DNA of 64,000 nucleotides, taken from NCBI RefSeq assembly GCF_002165135.1, contig NZ_NFZQ01000001.1, positions 62,001-126,000 on the forward strand. The letters are read 5' to 3'. The DNA comes from Pseudomonas sp. SID14000 (GTDB lineage Bacteria; Pseudomonadota; Gammaproteobacteria; Pseudomonadales; Pseudomonadaceae). This document shows positions 38,899 to 47,706 of this stretch, piece after piece. Position 1 is the stretch's first letter. Every line of letters begins with the position of its first letter. Position numbers and translations under genes: made by a program. Under the pieces are notes generated by a model that saw nothing but the letters and a program-made list of their open reading frames with translations, did no database searches and had not been told where the DNA came from.

Positions 38899-40248
38899 TC
38901 AGGCGAAGGTACGCATCGCCTGGAGCGTTTTGTCGATGTCCTGGGAGGTATTGACGATCCCTGCGGAGAAACGCACCGTCGAGTGACGATAGGGCGTGGC
39001 GCTGGCGATAATGTTCTGCGCCTTCAACTTCGCCACCACGTCCTTGGGCGCCCAGCCCTTGACGTCGCAGCAGACGATACCGGCAGAGAACTGCGCAGCC
39101 TGCGGTGTGTGCAGGTATACGTTGGGCAGCTTGGCCAGCCCTTCCTTGAGTTGCCCGTTAAGCTCAGCAACCCGATCAGCAATGCGCTTGCGACCAATTT
39201 TTTCGACGAACTGGAACGCCTCGATCAGCGCCCACTGGTTTTCGAATGCCAGGAATCCGCCCGGGCTGACCCACGCGGCCTGGGTGTCACCTTGCGGAGC
39301 GCGCTCCTGGCGCCAGGCATTGGCAGGCTCTGCCGCCATGATGGTGGGAATCGTCGGGATGATGTGAGCCCACTGACCTTCACGGGCCCAAACCACCCCC
39401 GTACCGTGCGGCCCGAGGATCCACTTGTGCGTGCCTGCACTAAAGAAATCACAACCCAGGCTGGCGACCTGAGCCTCCGAACACCCGAAGCCATGCACGC
39501 CGTCGATCACGTAGATGATCCTTTGCGCTTCGGTACGATCGCGGTTGAGCCGTGCGACGAGATCGCCGATTTCCTTGACCGGCAAACGTACGCCCGTACC
39601 CGAGTGTACCCAAGTCATCGCCAGGATACGGGTCGACGGCCTGATGGCGGCTTCGATACGCGCGACGATGGCCTCGACACTAACGTCCTGCGGGCCTTGG
39701 TAAAGGTCGATGCGCCTGATGCTTCCGCCCCATTTGGCCACCGCTAGACGCATGGCCTCGTCATGGGTATACCATTCGTGGCTGGTCGTCAGGATTTCCT
39801 GCTCAGGAGCCAATTTGAGGCCGTTGTAGACCATCGCCAAGCCCTGGGTGGTGCTGGTGGTCAAGGCGATATCCTCGGCCCGCCCTCCGGTATACGCCGC
39901 CGCCGCTTCGCAGACCTTGCGCCAGACCATATCCTCTGGCTTGGCGAACATGTTGTCTTCCAGATACGTATAGGGATTTTCATCGAAGGCTTGCCGATGG
40001 CGAGCCATGGCGTCGCGCACCGGCTTGGGATTAGAGGCCAGAAAGAAGTTGGAGATGTGCACGAGTTCCGGCGACAGCTTGAACTGCGCCTGCACCGACG
40101 CCCAGTCGCCTGGGTCGAATGCCGCCACAGTTTCATCCTGTGCAGGCACAGCCGCGCCCCCTGCATTCGCCAAACTTGCGATCATGCTGCCTCCAATCAA
40201 GGGGGCGTCCATGGCGCCGCCCACGAAACCACATCTTCCCAAACCCAT
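38899..40248 (-). CDS. PLP-dependent class V aminotransferase fold enzyme (isopenicillin N epimerase/PvdN-like)
   Basis: A 449-residue fold type I PLP enzyme. The PLP lysine is Lys275 in FFSAGTHKWILGPHGTG, the ring-stacking Asp is Asp249 in YVIDGVHGFG, and TSTTQGLAMVYNGL holds the phosphate loop. The ATG at 40246-40248 (AGGG upstream) is preferred to a GTG 21 bases earlier. The N-terminus MGLGRCGFVGGAMDAPLIGG then SMIASLANAGGA looks like a Tat signal whose twin arginine became Arg-Cys, so the enzyme may now stay in the cytoplasm. The epimerase, lyase or desulphurase reaction cannot be assigned. It overlaps neither neighbour from this start and follows the EamA gene by 17 bases. Confidence 0.82.
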   Translation of the reverse strand: MGLGRCGFVGGAMDAPLIGGSMIASLANAGGAAVPAQDETVAAFDPGDWASVQAQFKLSPELVHISNFFLASNPKPVRDAMARHRQAFDENPYTYLEDNMFAKPEDMVWRKVCEAAAAYTGGRAEDIALTTSTTQGLAMVYNGLKLAPEQEILTTSHEWYTHDEAMRLAVAKWGGSIRRIDLYQGPQDVSVEAIVARIEAAIRPSTRILAMTWVHSGTGVRLPVKEIGDLVARLNRDRTEAQRIIYVIDGVHGFGCSEAQVASLGCDFFSAGTHKWILGPHGTGVVWAREGQWAHIIPTIPTIMAAEPANAWRQERAPQGDTQAAWVSPGGFLAFENQWALIEAFQFVEKIGRKRIADRVAELNGQLKEGLAKLPNVYLHTPQAAQFSAGIVCCDVKGWAPKDVVAKLKAQNIIASATPYRHSTVRFSAGIVNTSQDIDKTLQAMRTFA

Positions 40249-40265
40249 TTCGATTCCCTGTCGAT

Positions 40266-41162
40266 TCACAGTGAGGTTCGTGCAGGACGCGCGAACAGAG
40301 CGTTGAATATACGCTGCCCATAGAGGCCGACAGCCAGGCCGAGGACAATCAGGATTACCGCCAGCACCTTGCTCATCGGCACGCTCTCGTTGAACACCAA
40401 CACCGAGCCGAGCATGCCGAAAATAGGCACCAGCAGCGAAAGCGGCGCGACTGTCGACACGGGGTAGGTCTTGAGCAGCGAGTTCCAGATCCAGTAGGCG
40501 AATAGCGTGTTGGGGTAGACCTGGAACAGGATCGACAGCACGGCGGTAATATCTACCTGCCGGGCCAAGGTGGTATAGCCTGTGCTGCCATTCACCACGT
40601 AATCCAGGATGAACAACGGGATCGGCGCGAAGGCGCTGGACCAGACCAGAAACGCGAATACGTCTTTAGTCCTGGCCTTTTTGTTGATGACATTGGCGAC
40701 GCTCCACGAGGCTGCGCCGAACAGCACCAGCAGTACACCGGGCAGCGTTACCGAGCCGTCGCTAATCTTGATAATGCACAGCAGCCCTGCGAAGGCGATC
40801 ACCATGCCTAGTACCTGAAAGCGGGTCAGTGCTTCCTTGAATACGAGACCGCCCAGCAAGATGGTGAAGAAGGCGCTGAATTGCAGCACCAGCGAGGCGA
40901 TGCCTGCCGACAGACCCGCCTTGATTCCCAGGTTGACCACACCCCATAAGCCGATACCGAACACCAGCCCATAGCCGATGATGAAGCGCCAGGGCACATC
41001 AGGCTTGCGGATGAAGAAAATCGCTGGCAACGCGCACAGGCTGAAGCGGATGCCTGCGAGGATGAACGGGTCGACGGTGGCCAGGCCCAGCTTGATCACC
41101 GAAAAATTGACACCCCAGATCGCGGTGATGAGTATGGCCAGGACTACATGCAGTGGTTTCAT
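40266..41162 (-). CDS. EamA/DMT-family transporter of the biosynthetic operon
   Basis: A 298-residue inner-membrane protein with two EamA repeats and about ten helices (MKPLHVVLAILITAIWGVNF; AGLLCIIKISDGSVTLPGVL; LFQVYPNTLFAYWIWNSLLK; VLAVILIVLGLAVGLYGQRI). The family exports amino acids and metabolites. It lies between the third ATP-grasp gene (27 bases away) and the PLP enzyme gene, so it is probably an exporter of the pathway product or an intermediate. Confidence 0.85.
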   Translation of the reverse strand: MKPLHVVLAILITAIWGVNFSVIKLGLATVDPFILAGIRFSLCALPAIFFIRKPDVPWRFIIGYGLVFGIGLWGVVNLGIKAGLSAGIASLVLQFSAFFTILLGGLVFKEALTRFQVLGMVIAFAGLLCIIKISDGSVTLPGVLLVLFGAASWSVANVINKKARTKDVFAFLVWSSAFAPIPLFILDYVVNGSTGYTTLARQVDITAVLSILFQVYPNTLFAYWIWNSLLKTYPVSTVAPLSLLVPIFGMLGSVLVFNESVPMSKVLAVILIVLGLAVGLYGQRIFNALFARPARTSL

Positions 41163-41189
41163 GAATGAGCTGCCTTGATGGGATAGGGC

Positions 41190-42419
41190 TTAAGCGACGG
41201 ATGTCAGGCTTTGGGTGAGCCTCACCCGTGAGAACAGGGTGTGCATCCAGTCTCGGGTCTGCTGCGGTTTGGTCGTCTTGATGATGCCCGCCAAAGGCGC
41301 CTCGAACGCCGAATAGGTCACGTGCCCGGGCAGCAGTTCGCCTGATTGCAGTTCGTTCCACTGCACCACAAAGGGGCTGGTACGCAGCTCCTCGGCGCCA
41401 TCCAGACCTTGATAGATGCGCTCTGGGTGAGTGTGGCCAGGGAACACGAACCAACCGTAGCCCAGGTCCGGTTGCCGCTCGCTAAGAGCCGACTCGTCCA
41501 GCTTGCCATCGACGTGGATACGCAGCTCCAACGAAGGCAAGTGTATGCCGGTTGCCAGCTCGTAGGTCGCCACCACGTCCGCACCGCCGACCCGGTTACC
41601 CACTTCGAGGAACACCGGCTCGTCCCCGTCCATGATCGCTTCCAGATGGAAGGCACCATTGTCGATCTGCACCGCCTGCAATGCCTTGCCGACCCAATCG
41701 CGCATCTGCAGGGTGCTTTCAAGATGCCAAGAGCCCAACGGTGTCCCACGCTCCATGTAGCCCAGGCAGGTGCCGACGTATTCGCTGGCTTGCAGCGTGA
41801 CGATCCGACCGTTCAACACCAGGCCATCGAAGTGGCGGATAGGGCCTGCGATGAATTCCTCGACCTGAAAATCTTCTATGGACAGCGATTGGTCACTGAT
41901 CTTACGGCCGATCTCCTCGAAGGCATGTGACGGCTGCGGGTGAATGCTCACATCCGCGCTCGATGCCCCGCTGTGAGGCTTGAGCACGGTCGCACCGGTC
42001 CATGGCACCTGCCCCTGAAGGTCCAGGTAACAGGCCAGTGACATGAACCGCGGTACCCGCAAGCCGCTGGCTTGCACTGCCGCTTTCATCTGCAACTTGT
42101 TACGCGACAGGGTCAATGTCTTGAAGGAAGCCCCTTCGACACCGAGTGTTTCGCGCAGACGCGCAGCATCAAGGAGTTCGTACTCTGACATCGAGATGAT
42201 CCGGTCGAAGCACTGAGGGGCGTCAGCCAGCCACGTCAGAGCCTCGTCGCTGGCGCTGGCCGCACCGGGCCGAACGACCCGTTCGCAGCGCAACTGGGCT
42301 GGGAGCGTGTCGATCGCCGCCTGCTTGCCGAAGTAGGTGACATCGTGCAATTCATGATCGATGCCGCGGTGATACTCGATACGTGGGTAAGGCACACGGT
42401 GCAAGATTAGAATTTTCAT
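41190..42419 (-). CDS. ATP-grasp ligase C of the biosynthetic operon
   Basis: A 409-residue ATP-grasp enzyme. Recognisable elements are the pre-grasp region MKILILHRVPYPRIEYHRGI, the ATP-lysine strand GATVLKPHSGASSADVSIH, the adenine-binding region FQVEEFIAGPIRHFDGLVLN, and the metal-binding end EVGNRVGGADVV (Glu/Asn pair). This fold joins a carboxylate to an amine through an acyl phosphate, as in L-amino acid ligases. Third of three tandem ATP-grasp genes; the start is 30 bases after the stop of ligase B. The substrate is unknown. Confidence 0.86.
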   Translation of the reverse strand: MKILILHRVPYPRIEYHRGIDHELHDVTYFGKQAAIDTLPAQLRCERVVRPGAASASDEALTWLADAPQCFDRIISMSEYELLDAARLRETLGVEGASFKTLTLSRNKLQMKAAVQASGLRVPRFMSLACYLDLQGQVPWTGATVLKPHSGASSADVSIHPQPSHAFEEIGRKISDQSLSIEDFQVEEFIAGPIRHFDGLVLNGRIVTLQASEYVGTCLGYMERGTPLGSWHLESTLQMRDWVGKALQAVQIDNGAFHLEAIMDGDEPVFLEVGNRVGGADVVATYELATGIHLPSLELRIHVDGKLDESALSERQPDLGYGWFVFPGHTHPERIYQGLDGAEELRTSPFVVQWNELQSGELLPGHVTYSAFEAPLAGIIKTTKPQQTRDWMHTLFSRVRLTQSLTSVA

Positions 42420-42448
42420 ACCAGTAGTCTCGATGCACGAAAGCGATT

Positions 42449-43786
42449 TCAGGACGCGACCTTGAGTGAGTGCCGGGATGCCAACTTGCTATCGAGCACC
42501 TCCAGCCATTGCTCACGCAGTACCGCCACCAGATCGCGGATATCGACCTGCGCATCGTGCAGCGCGACACAGGCCTGGGCCACGAAATCGCTGTTGTCCC
42601 TGGGGATTGCATGGATAAGACGTGACGGTGCGGTGACCCAGGCGCATTCGAGCAAGGTGATATCTACCTTCGCCATGCCCAGCTTCTGAGCGGCAGAAGC
42701 CAGTGCTTTGTCGACCAGGGTCTGGATATCACCAAGCCCGGCTACATCCACTATCATGTCGCGAGGCACGCCCAACATTACCGTCGCCGCGCTGCAGGTG
42801 GCCGATGGCAGCTCCTTGGGGGCGGCCGCCGAGAACACCGAGTCGACCCATGCGGCATACAAGTCGAGCCCATGGACGGCATGTGCAAGCGTCCAGATCT
42901 TCATACCGGCGGGGCGACGATTAGGCTCGACCACCGCCGTGTTGTAATCGCGATCGCTGAGCTTGATCTCGTTGTGGAACGGGCCGATGCGCTGGCCCAC
43001 CAAGCGGTTGACTTGCTCGCCGGTGACCCGAATGGCCCTGCGCTCCTGGTCGCTGAGGCGGGCGGGGAGGATTTGCGCTATCTCCACCGGATAGCGCCCG
43101 GTGGCGCTGACTTTCTCGGTGATGAACCACAACTCACCGAGCCCGTCATAGGAGTATTCACGAGTGAAGGGTATGAACGCTTCCGCCAATACCCCCTTGT
43201 CCAGGTAGGGCGCCACTTCCGCAAACGCCTGCTCGCAGTCTGCCCCCGGCGCAACCACCACCACGCCTCGATTATTGCCTTCGGAGGTGGGCTTGATCAC
43301 AAAGCCACCTGCCTGGCGCAGGGCGAAGTTACGCACATCATTGATGCAACCGATGCGTTCGAAGTCAGGCACCATCACCCCCAGCCGGTCGAGCAGCAGG
43401 CTGATGCGTTTCTCACTGATGCGGTACACCAGCTTGTCGAACGCACCCAGCGCCAGCCCTGCGTCGTCCACCGGCAGGCCGAGCCGTTCGAGCAGCTCGG
43501 AGCCACTGGCCACGGCATTGTCGGAAAAGACGATACCGGCGCTGATACGCGCAGCGTCATCGCCCAGTTGGCCGAGTACTTGCTGGACGAAGTCCGCGGC
43601 CAGCGGGTCAGCATCGATGACCCGATCACTGATGTGCAAGTCATGCGGCTGGGGGGCGCTGCGCACTAGCCAGGTCTCGGCATTCCAGCGCTCGCGTGCA
43701 TGGTCGCGCATGTGCCGGACATCGCTGATCCGGCTCAGGTTGTAATCCACAATCAGCAATACCGGTGCTTGCAAAGGCATATTCAT
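42449..43786 (-). CDS. ATP-grasp ligase B of the biosynthetic operon
   Basis: A 445-residue ATP-grasp protein starting MNMPLQAPVLLIVDYNLSRI at 43784-43786. Elements: AGGFVIKPTSEGNNRGVVVV (ATP-binding loop), VLAEAFIPFTREYSYDGLGE (adenine-binding strand), and EPNRRPAGMKIWTLAHAVHG (metal ligands Glu and Asn). The EPN-RRPAG ending differs from the EINPRVGG type of ligase A, so the two probably use different acceptors. The C-terminal 100 residues form an extra domain of unknown role. It lies 23 bases after ligase A. Confidence 0.85.
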   Translation of the reverse strand: MNMPLQAPVLLIVDYNLSRISDVRHMRDHARERWNAETWLVRSAPQPHDLHISDRVIDADPLAADFVQQVLGQLGDDAARISAGIVFSDNAVASGSELLERLGLPVDDAGLALGAFDKLVYRISEKRISLLLDRLGVMVPDFERIGCINDVRNFALRQAGGFVIKPTSEGNNRGVVVVAPGADCEQAFAEVAPYLDKGVLAEAFIPFTREYSYDGLGELWFITEKVSATGRYPVEIAQILPARLSDQERRAIRVTGEQVNRLVGQRIGPFHNEIKLSDRDYNTAVVEPNRRPAGMKIWTLAHAVHGLDLYAAWVDSVFSAAAPKELPSATCSAATVMLGVPRDMIVDVAGLGDIQTLVDKALASAAQKLGMAKVDITLLECAWVTAPSRLIHAIPRDNSDFVAQACVALHDAQVDIRDLVAVLREQWLEVLDSKLASRHSLKVAS

Positions 43787-43809
43787 CGTCTCCAGTGCTT
43801 GGCAGGGGG

Positions 43810-45150
43810 TCAGAAGCTTTCGATCTGGTACTGGATGTCCAGCGCAGTGGCAGAAATCCGGGCCAGGCGCTTCAGCTCGGTTGGCTGGCTGGCGCGATCG
43901 AACGTCCAAAGCAACTGGCCAAGGAACACTTCACGCGCATGCGCCGGTATTACATCGCCTGCCTTGAGCAGGATGTGCGTGACTACGGGAGCGAGTGGCA
44001 ACTCGGTCAGGGTCACCGAACTGAGCGTGCCTGGCGTGGCGAAATAGACGCGGAAGAAAGTGGCCGTGGTCTGCGCAGTGGTGCCGTCCGCTCGCCAGCC
44101 GAGCCGGACCAGCCGCTGCGATAGGGCCGCGCGGGCCGTGGCGTCGTCCTGGCTGGCGAATAGCAGATCCAGCCACAACGAAAGCATGCCCTGACCACCA
44201 GTGACCGCTTCGACACTGTGGGAAATCAGGCTGCCGCCAACGCGCGGATTAATTTCGATCAAGTCCCAGTGTTCGCCGGTAAAGCGTGCTTCGACGTGAT
44301 AACAGCCCCACTTGAGGCCCAGGCAGTCCAGCACCTGGCCCAGCCACTCCAGACCTGCCGCTATCTGCGCCTGATTGAGGCTGACCGGGGGCGTAGTGCA
44401 GCTGTCTTCCAGCACGGTCTCGGCGGTTTCGGTCACTTCGTATTTTTCATGGATGCCCACAACGTGAACCTGGCCATCGACCAACAGTGTCTCGAAACTG
44501 AATTCCTTGCCGGGAATGTAATCCTCGGCCATGAACTGCAAACCATCGTTGAATGCCGAGGCGTACACGGTGTCTTGCACCGAGGCCTCGCGTAACGCTT
44601 CAAGCGCGGTCCAACTCGTGTCTGCGCGCATGGGAAATGCAGCATAGGACGCGATGCCGTGGATCGGCTTGATGAAATAGGGCTTGCCCTCTGCCTGTAA
44701 CGCTTGCAGCACCGATGCAGACAATGCATGCGCCTGGACGTGCGATAGGCCAGCCTGGGCAAGCTGGTTGCGCACATCCAGCTTGTTACGCAACGCAAGC
44801 GCTTGCTGGGGGCCAATATCGTAAGTGCCGAGCGAAGCGTTGGCCGCTGCCATCAGATGGCGATAGCCCTCCCACACGCTGATACAGCAAGTGATCTGTT
44901 CGCCCGCCTCGCGCAAATTCCGGAGGGCAGTATTCACATCCTCCATTTGCAACTCATGCGCGTCGCCAACGTAAAGCTTGTCCGCCCAGGCTTGAATCTG
45001 CTCCAGACGGGCTGGTACATGTTCGGGAAGCGGCAATGAAGACAGCACGAAGCACCGAAGCTGACGGCGATGCAACTCTTGCTTCAAGTCCTCCAGGAAA
45101 GAAAAGCCGCAATGGCTCAGGATCAGAACACCGGGTCGAGTCGTCTTCAT
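43810..45150 (-). CDS. ATP-grasp ligase A of the biosynthetic operon
   Basis: A 446-residue ATP-grasp enzyme. The ATG at 45148-45150 (MKTTRPGVLILSHCGFSFLE) has GGAG six bases upstream and is preferred to one 12 bases earlier. Elements: RNKLDVRNQLAQAGLSHVQA, KPYFIKPIHGIASYAAFPMR, FMAEDYIPGKEFSFETLLVD, and the metal site DLIEINPRVGGSLI. This order matches L-amino acid ligase/carnosine synthase-like enzymes that make dipeptides without a ribosome. First of the three tandem ligases, 15 bases after the diiron oxidase gene. The substrates are unknown. Confidence 0.87.
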   Translation of the reverse strand: MKTTRPGVLILSHCGFSFLEDLKQELHRRQLRCFVLSSLPLPEHVPARLEQIQAWADKLYVGDAHELQMEDVNTALRNLREAGEQITCCISVWEGYRHLMAAANASLGTYDIGPQQALALRNKLDVRNQLAQAGLSHVQAHALSASVLQALQAEGKPYFIKPIHGIASYAAFPMRADTSWTALEALREASVQDTVYASAFNDGLQFMAEDYIPGKEFSFETLLVDGQVHVVGIHEKYEVTETAETVLEDSCTTPPVSLNQAQIAAGLEWLGQVLDCLGLKWGCYHVEARFTGEHWDLIEINPRVGGSLISHSVEAVTGGQGMLSLWLDLLFASQDDATARAALSQRLVRLGWRADGTTAQTTATFFRVYFATPGTLSSVTLTELPLAPVVTHILLKAGDVIPAHAREVFLGQLLWTFDRASQPTELKRLARISATALDIQYQIESF

Positions 45151-45165
45151 TGCCTGCTCCATTCC

Positions 45166-45918
45166 TTAAGCTGCCTGGCCTTGCGGCTTGGCCAGGGTGT
45201 CCAGGTACAGTTCGTTGAAGTACATGGCGAGGACTTTCTGATGCTCGGCCAGGTAGCGCTTCAGCGCGGCGATATCCTGCTCACCCTTGATCAGGAAGCG
45301 CAGCGCTGCCCAGACTTCACCTGGATGGTCATCGTTGATATCAGTGTGGGAATGGGAGATCTGGCCGACAATCTTGGACTCGCCAACAGAGCCCTTGAGT
45401 GCTTCGAGTTTGCGCGGCTCGAGTTTCACGTTCACGTACTCGACCAAGTAGGAATAGGCGATGACGCCCAGTGGCCCTTCATGATCCAGCAGGTAAGAGA
45501 AGAAACCGGCCAGCAGTTTGGTGGACAGGTAGGGCTCAGTGGCGAGGAACTCCTCGCGACTTACACCGACGCGTTGCAGGTCCTGGATGAACAGGTCGTC
45601 GTGGAGCATTTCCTCCTGTTCGTAGTGCGCCCAGATCTGCGCTGCTTCAGGGCTGACCTTGGCCACCTCGACCAGCGCCTTGGCCTCGGCCACGCGCAGC
45701 AGGCGGATACGCCATGCCGTTTCGATCAGGTGGCGTTTGTAGTAGGCGCTATTGACGTCCTTGCCTTCCAGATGAGCGGCTTGAGGAACGGTTTTGTACC
45801 ATTGCTCGACCTGGTCGTCGATGATCTTGTCAATTTCCCCCCGCAGGTTTACCGAAGCGGCGGCGCTGAGGAAAGGAGTGCGATCGCCATATCCAACATT
45901 CTTTACACGGTTAAGCAT
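45166..45918 (-). CDS. Haem-oxygenase-like diiron oxidase (HDO) candidate
   Basis: A 250-residue all-helical protein of the TENA/haem oxygenase-like, iron-containing redox fold. The ATG at 45916-45918 has AGAGG upstream. Candidate metal ligands: the Glu cluster and His106 in YEQEEMLHDDLF, Glu160 in YSYLVEYVN, and His191/His198 in HSHTDINDDHPGE. At the H-x3-D-x2-H signature the Asp position reads Asn195 in the simplest register. Related HDOs oxidise amines or amino acids (N-oxygenation, C-C cleavage, desaturation) with electrons from a ferredoxin. The next gene upstream is a 2Fe-2S ferredoxin, which supports this. Reaction unknown. Confidence 0.78.
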   Translation of the reverse strand: MLNRVKNVGYGDRTPFLSAAASVNLRGEIDKIIDDQVEQWYKTVPQAAHLEGKDVNSAYYKRHLIETAWRIRLLRVAEAKALVEVAKVSPEAAQIWAHYEQEEMLHDDLFIQDLQRVGVSREEFLATEPYLSTKLLAGFFSYLLDHEGPLGVIAYSYLVEYVNVKLEPRKLEALKGSVGESKIVGQISHSHTDINDDHPGEVWAALRFLIKGEQDIAALKRYLAEHQKVLAMYFNELYLDTLAKPQGQAA

Positions 45919-45988
45919 AAACAAGCCTCTTTTTGGGTTTGGTTAGAACGACACCACTCATCATGAGCGGACTTGAACAGCACACTTG

Positions 45989-46285
45989 TCAGCCAATTAC
46001 TTCGATGGCCAATTCACCTCTTATCAAACATTGACAGGCCAGGCGGTACTCCTCCCCGCTGTAGCCCAATAACTCGATAAATGCTTCTTCGTCATCATTT
46101 CGCGGATTCAAGGCATCAAACCCGACTTTGACTTTGATCAGGCATGCACCGCAGGCGCCAACTCGGCAACCCAAGGGGATCACATTCTTTCCCCCGGCTT
46201 CCCATTCGATATCCGTGATGGGTGAATTAGAGGGCAACTGAAATTCAATTTCATGTGAAACGACAGTGAGTTTGTGCAGTGCCAT
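45989..46285 (-). CDS. Plant-type 2Fe-2S ferredoxin
   Basis: A 98-residue soluble ferredoxin. Cluster cysteines are in CRVGACGACLIKVKVG (C-x4-C-x2-C) with the fourth in EYRLACQCLIRG. The start MALHKLTVVSHEIEFQLPSN has GAGG seven bases upstream. It lies immediately upstream of the diiron oxidase gene and is probably its electron donor. No ferredoxin reductase is in the cluster, so a host enzyme must reduce it. AT-rich sequence (46286-46330) upstream, with TAATATAAA, is a candidate promoter for the whole operon. Confidence 0.92.
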   Translation of the reverse strand: MALHKLTVVSHEIEFQLPSNSPITDIEWEAGGKNVIPLGCRVGACGACLIKVKVGFDALNPRNDDEEAFIELLGYSGEEYRLACQCLIRGELAIEVIG

Positions 46286-46380
46286 ACTTGCCTCGGTTTA
46301 TATTAAAATTCTTGTTGCGCGCACACGGCATTACTTCAACGTATACAAACGATGATGAGGAAGTTCTAAACTTCAGGGGT

Positions 46381-47640
46381 TTATTTGGATGTCAGTTCAA
46401 GCCAGAGCCAGTAAAGCAACGCCGCAGCGCTGATGGCCGCGCCCAAGATACAAACGGCTACCCAGCCTGCCTGGGCATACGTATAAGTCGCCGCGATCGC
46501 GCCCAGCCCGCTGCCCACCGAGTAGAAGCACATGTAGGCGCCCACGAGACGACTTTGCGCATCAGGCCGTGCGGCAAAGATCAGGCTCTGGTTGGTGACA
46601 TGTACGGCCTGCACGGCAAAATCCAGGAGCACCACGCCCACGACCATGGCCAGCAGCGAACTGTGGACGAATGCGGTGGGCAACCACGACAAGGTCAGCA
46701 GCGCCAGAGCGACACCCGTGGTGCGATTGCCCAGCCCCCGGTCGGCAAGCCGCCCGGCCCGCGCTGCCGCCAGGGCCCCTGCCACGCCAGCCAGGCCGAA
46801 CAGCCCGATCTGGGTGTGCGAGAGGGCCAGGTCAGGCTCGCTGAGTGGCAGCACCATGGAGGTCCACAGCACGCTGAATGCAGCGAAGATGAGTAGAGCG
46901 AACGTGCCCCGGATGCGCAGCGTGCGCTCGCTCAGGAATAGCTGCAACACCGAACGCAGCAGTACCAGGTAGCCGCCTTTCAGCGTGGGCGTGACCGCCG
47001 CCGGCAGCATGCGCCACAGCACCAGCGCCATGCCCGTCATCAAGGCTGCCGAAACGAAGTAGACACTGCGCCACCCTGCCAGGTCGGCCATCGCGCCAGA
47101 CACGAAGCGCGCCAGCAGAATGCCCAGTACGACGCCACTGGTCACGGTGCCGACCGCCTGCCCGCGCTGCTCTGGGCTCGCCAGCGTGGCCGCGTAGGCC
47201 ACCACCACCTGCACCAGCACCGCCATCAGCCCCACCAGCACCATCGCACCAAGCAACACGGCCCATTCCTGCGCCATCCCTACGGCGCAAAGGGCCAAGG
47301 CGGACAGGAGCATTTGCGTGAGGATGAGTTTCTTACGATTCAGCAGGTCACCCAGCGGAACTATAAAGAGCAGGCCAACCGCATAGCCGGCCTGGGTGGC
47401 AGTGACTACGACACCGATGGTGCTGGCAGGCACCGACAGGCTGCTGGCCATCGACTCCAGCAGCGGCTGGGCGAAATAGACGTTGGCCACGGCCATGGCG
47501 CACGTAATGGCGAAGAGGAAAGTCTGGCAATTGCCGAGCGCGGAGGTGCGCCCCCCCTCACGGAACGTCCCGTTGTATCCGCCGGCAGCCTCCTCGGCTC
47601 CCGCCGCCCGCTTCACAGGCGAATCAGGTCTGTACGGCAT
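46381..47640 (-). CDS. MFS efflux transporter, divergent from an HxlR regulator
   Basis: A 419-residue MFS permease with 12 predicted helices. Family features include YAVGLLFIVPLGDLLNRKKL (loop 2-3 signature region), VTSGVVLGILLARFVSGAMA (motif C-like antiporter region) and the central RTLRIRGTFALLIFAAFSVL. It resembles the drug/arabinose efflux subgroup often found beside HxlR regulators. AAGGAAGGG lies before the ATG. The stop is 95 bases upstream of the ferredoxin gene on the same strand, so it may be the first gene of the biosynthetic operon or an independent efflux unit. Confidence 0.85.
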   Translation of the reverse strand: MPYRPDSPVKRAAGAEEAAGGYNGTFREGGRTSALGNCQTFLFAITCAMAVANVYFAQPLLESMASSLSVPASTIGVVVTATQAGYAVGLLFIVPLGDLLNRKKLILTQMLLSALALCAVGMAQEWAVLLGAMVLVGLMAVLVQVVVAYAATLASPEQRGQAVGTVTSGVVLGILLARFVSGAMADLAGWRSVYFVSAALMTGMALVLWRMLPAAVTPTLKGGYLVLLRSVLQLFLSERTLRIRGTFALLIFAAFSVLWTSMVLPLSEPDLALSHTQIGLFGLAGVAGALAAARAGRLADRGLGNRTTGVALALLTLSWLPTAFVHSSLLAMVVGVVLLDFAVQAVHVTNQSLIFAARPDAQSRLVGAYMCFYSVGSGLGAIAATYTYAQAGWVAVCILGAAISAAALLYWLWLELTSK

Positions 47641-47688
47641 CGCCCTTCCTTGGAATTGGTTTTGAAAAGAAACCAGTTAATTGCGTTC

Positions 47689-47706
47689 TAACAAATCAAG
47701 TTGTTA
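47689..47706. promoter_or_regulatory. Candidate HxlR operator
   Basis: TAACAA-ATCAAG-TTGTTA is a perfect 6-bp inverted repeat with a 6-base centre. It sits 49 bases upstream of the MFS start and 72 bases upstream of the HxlR start in an AT-rich divergent spacer. The assignment is by position only. Confidence 0.45.
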
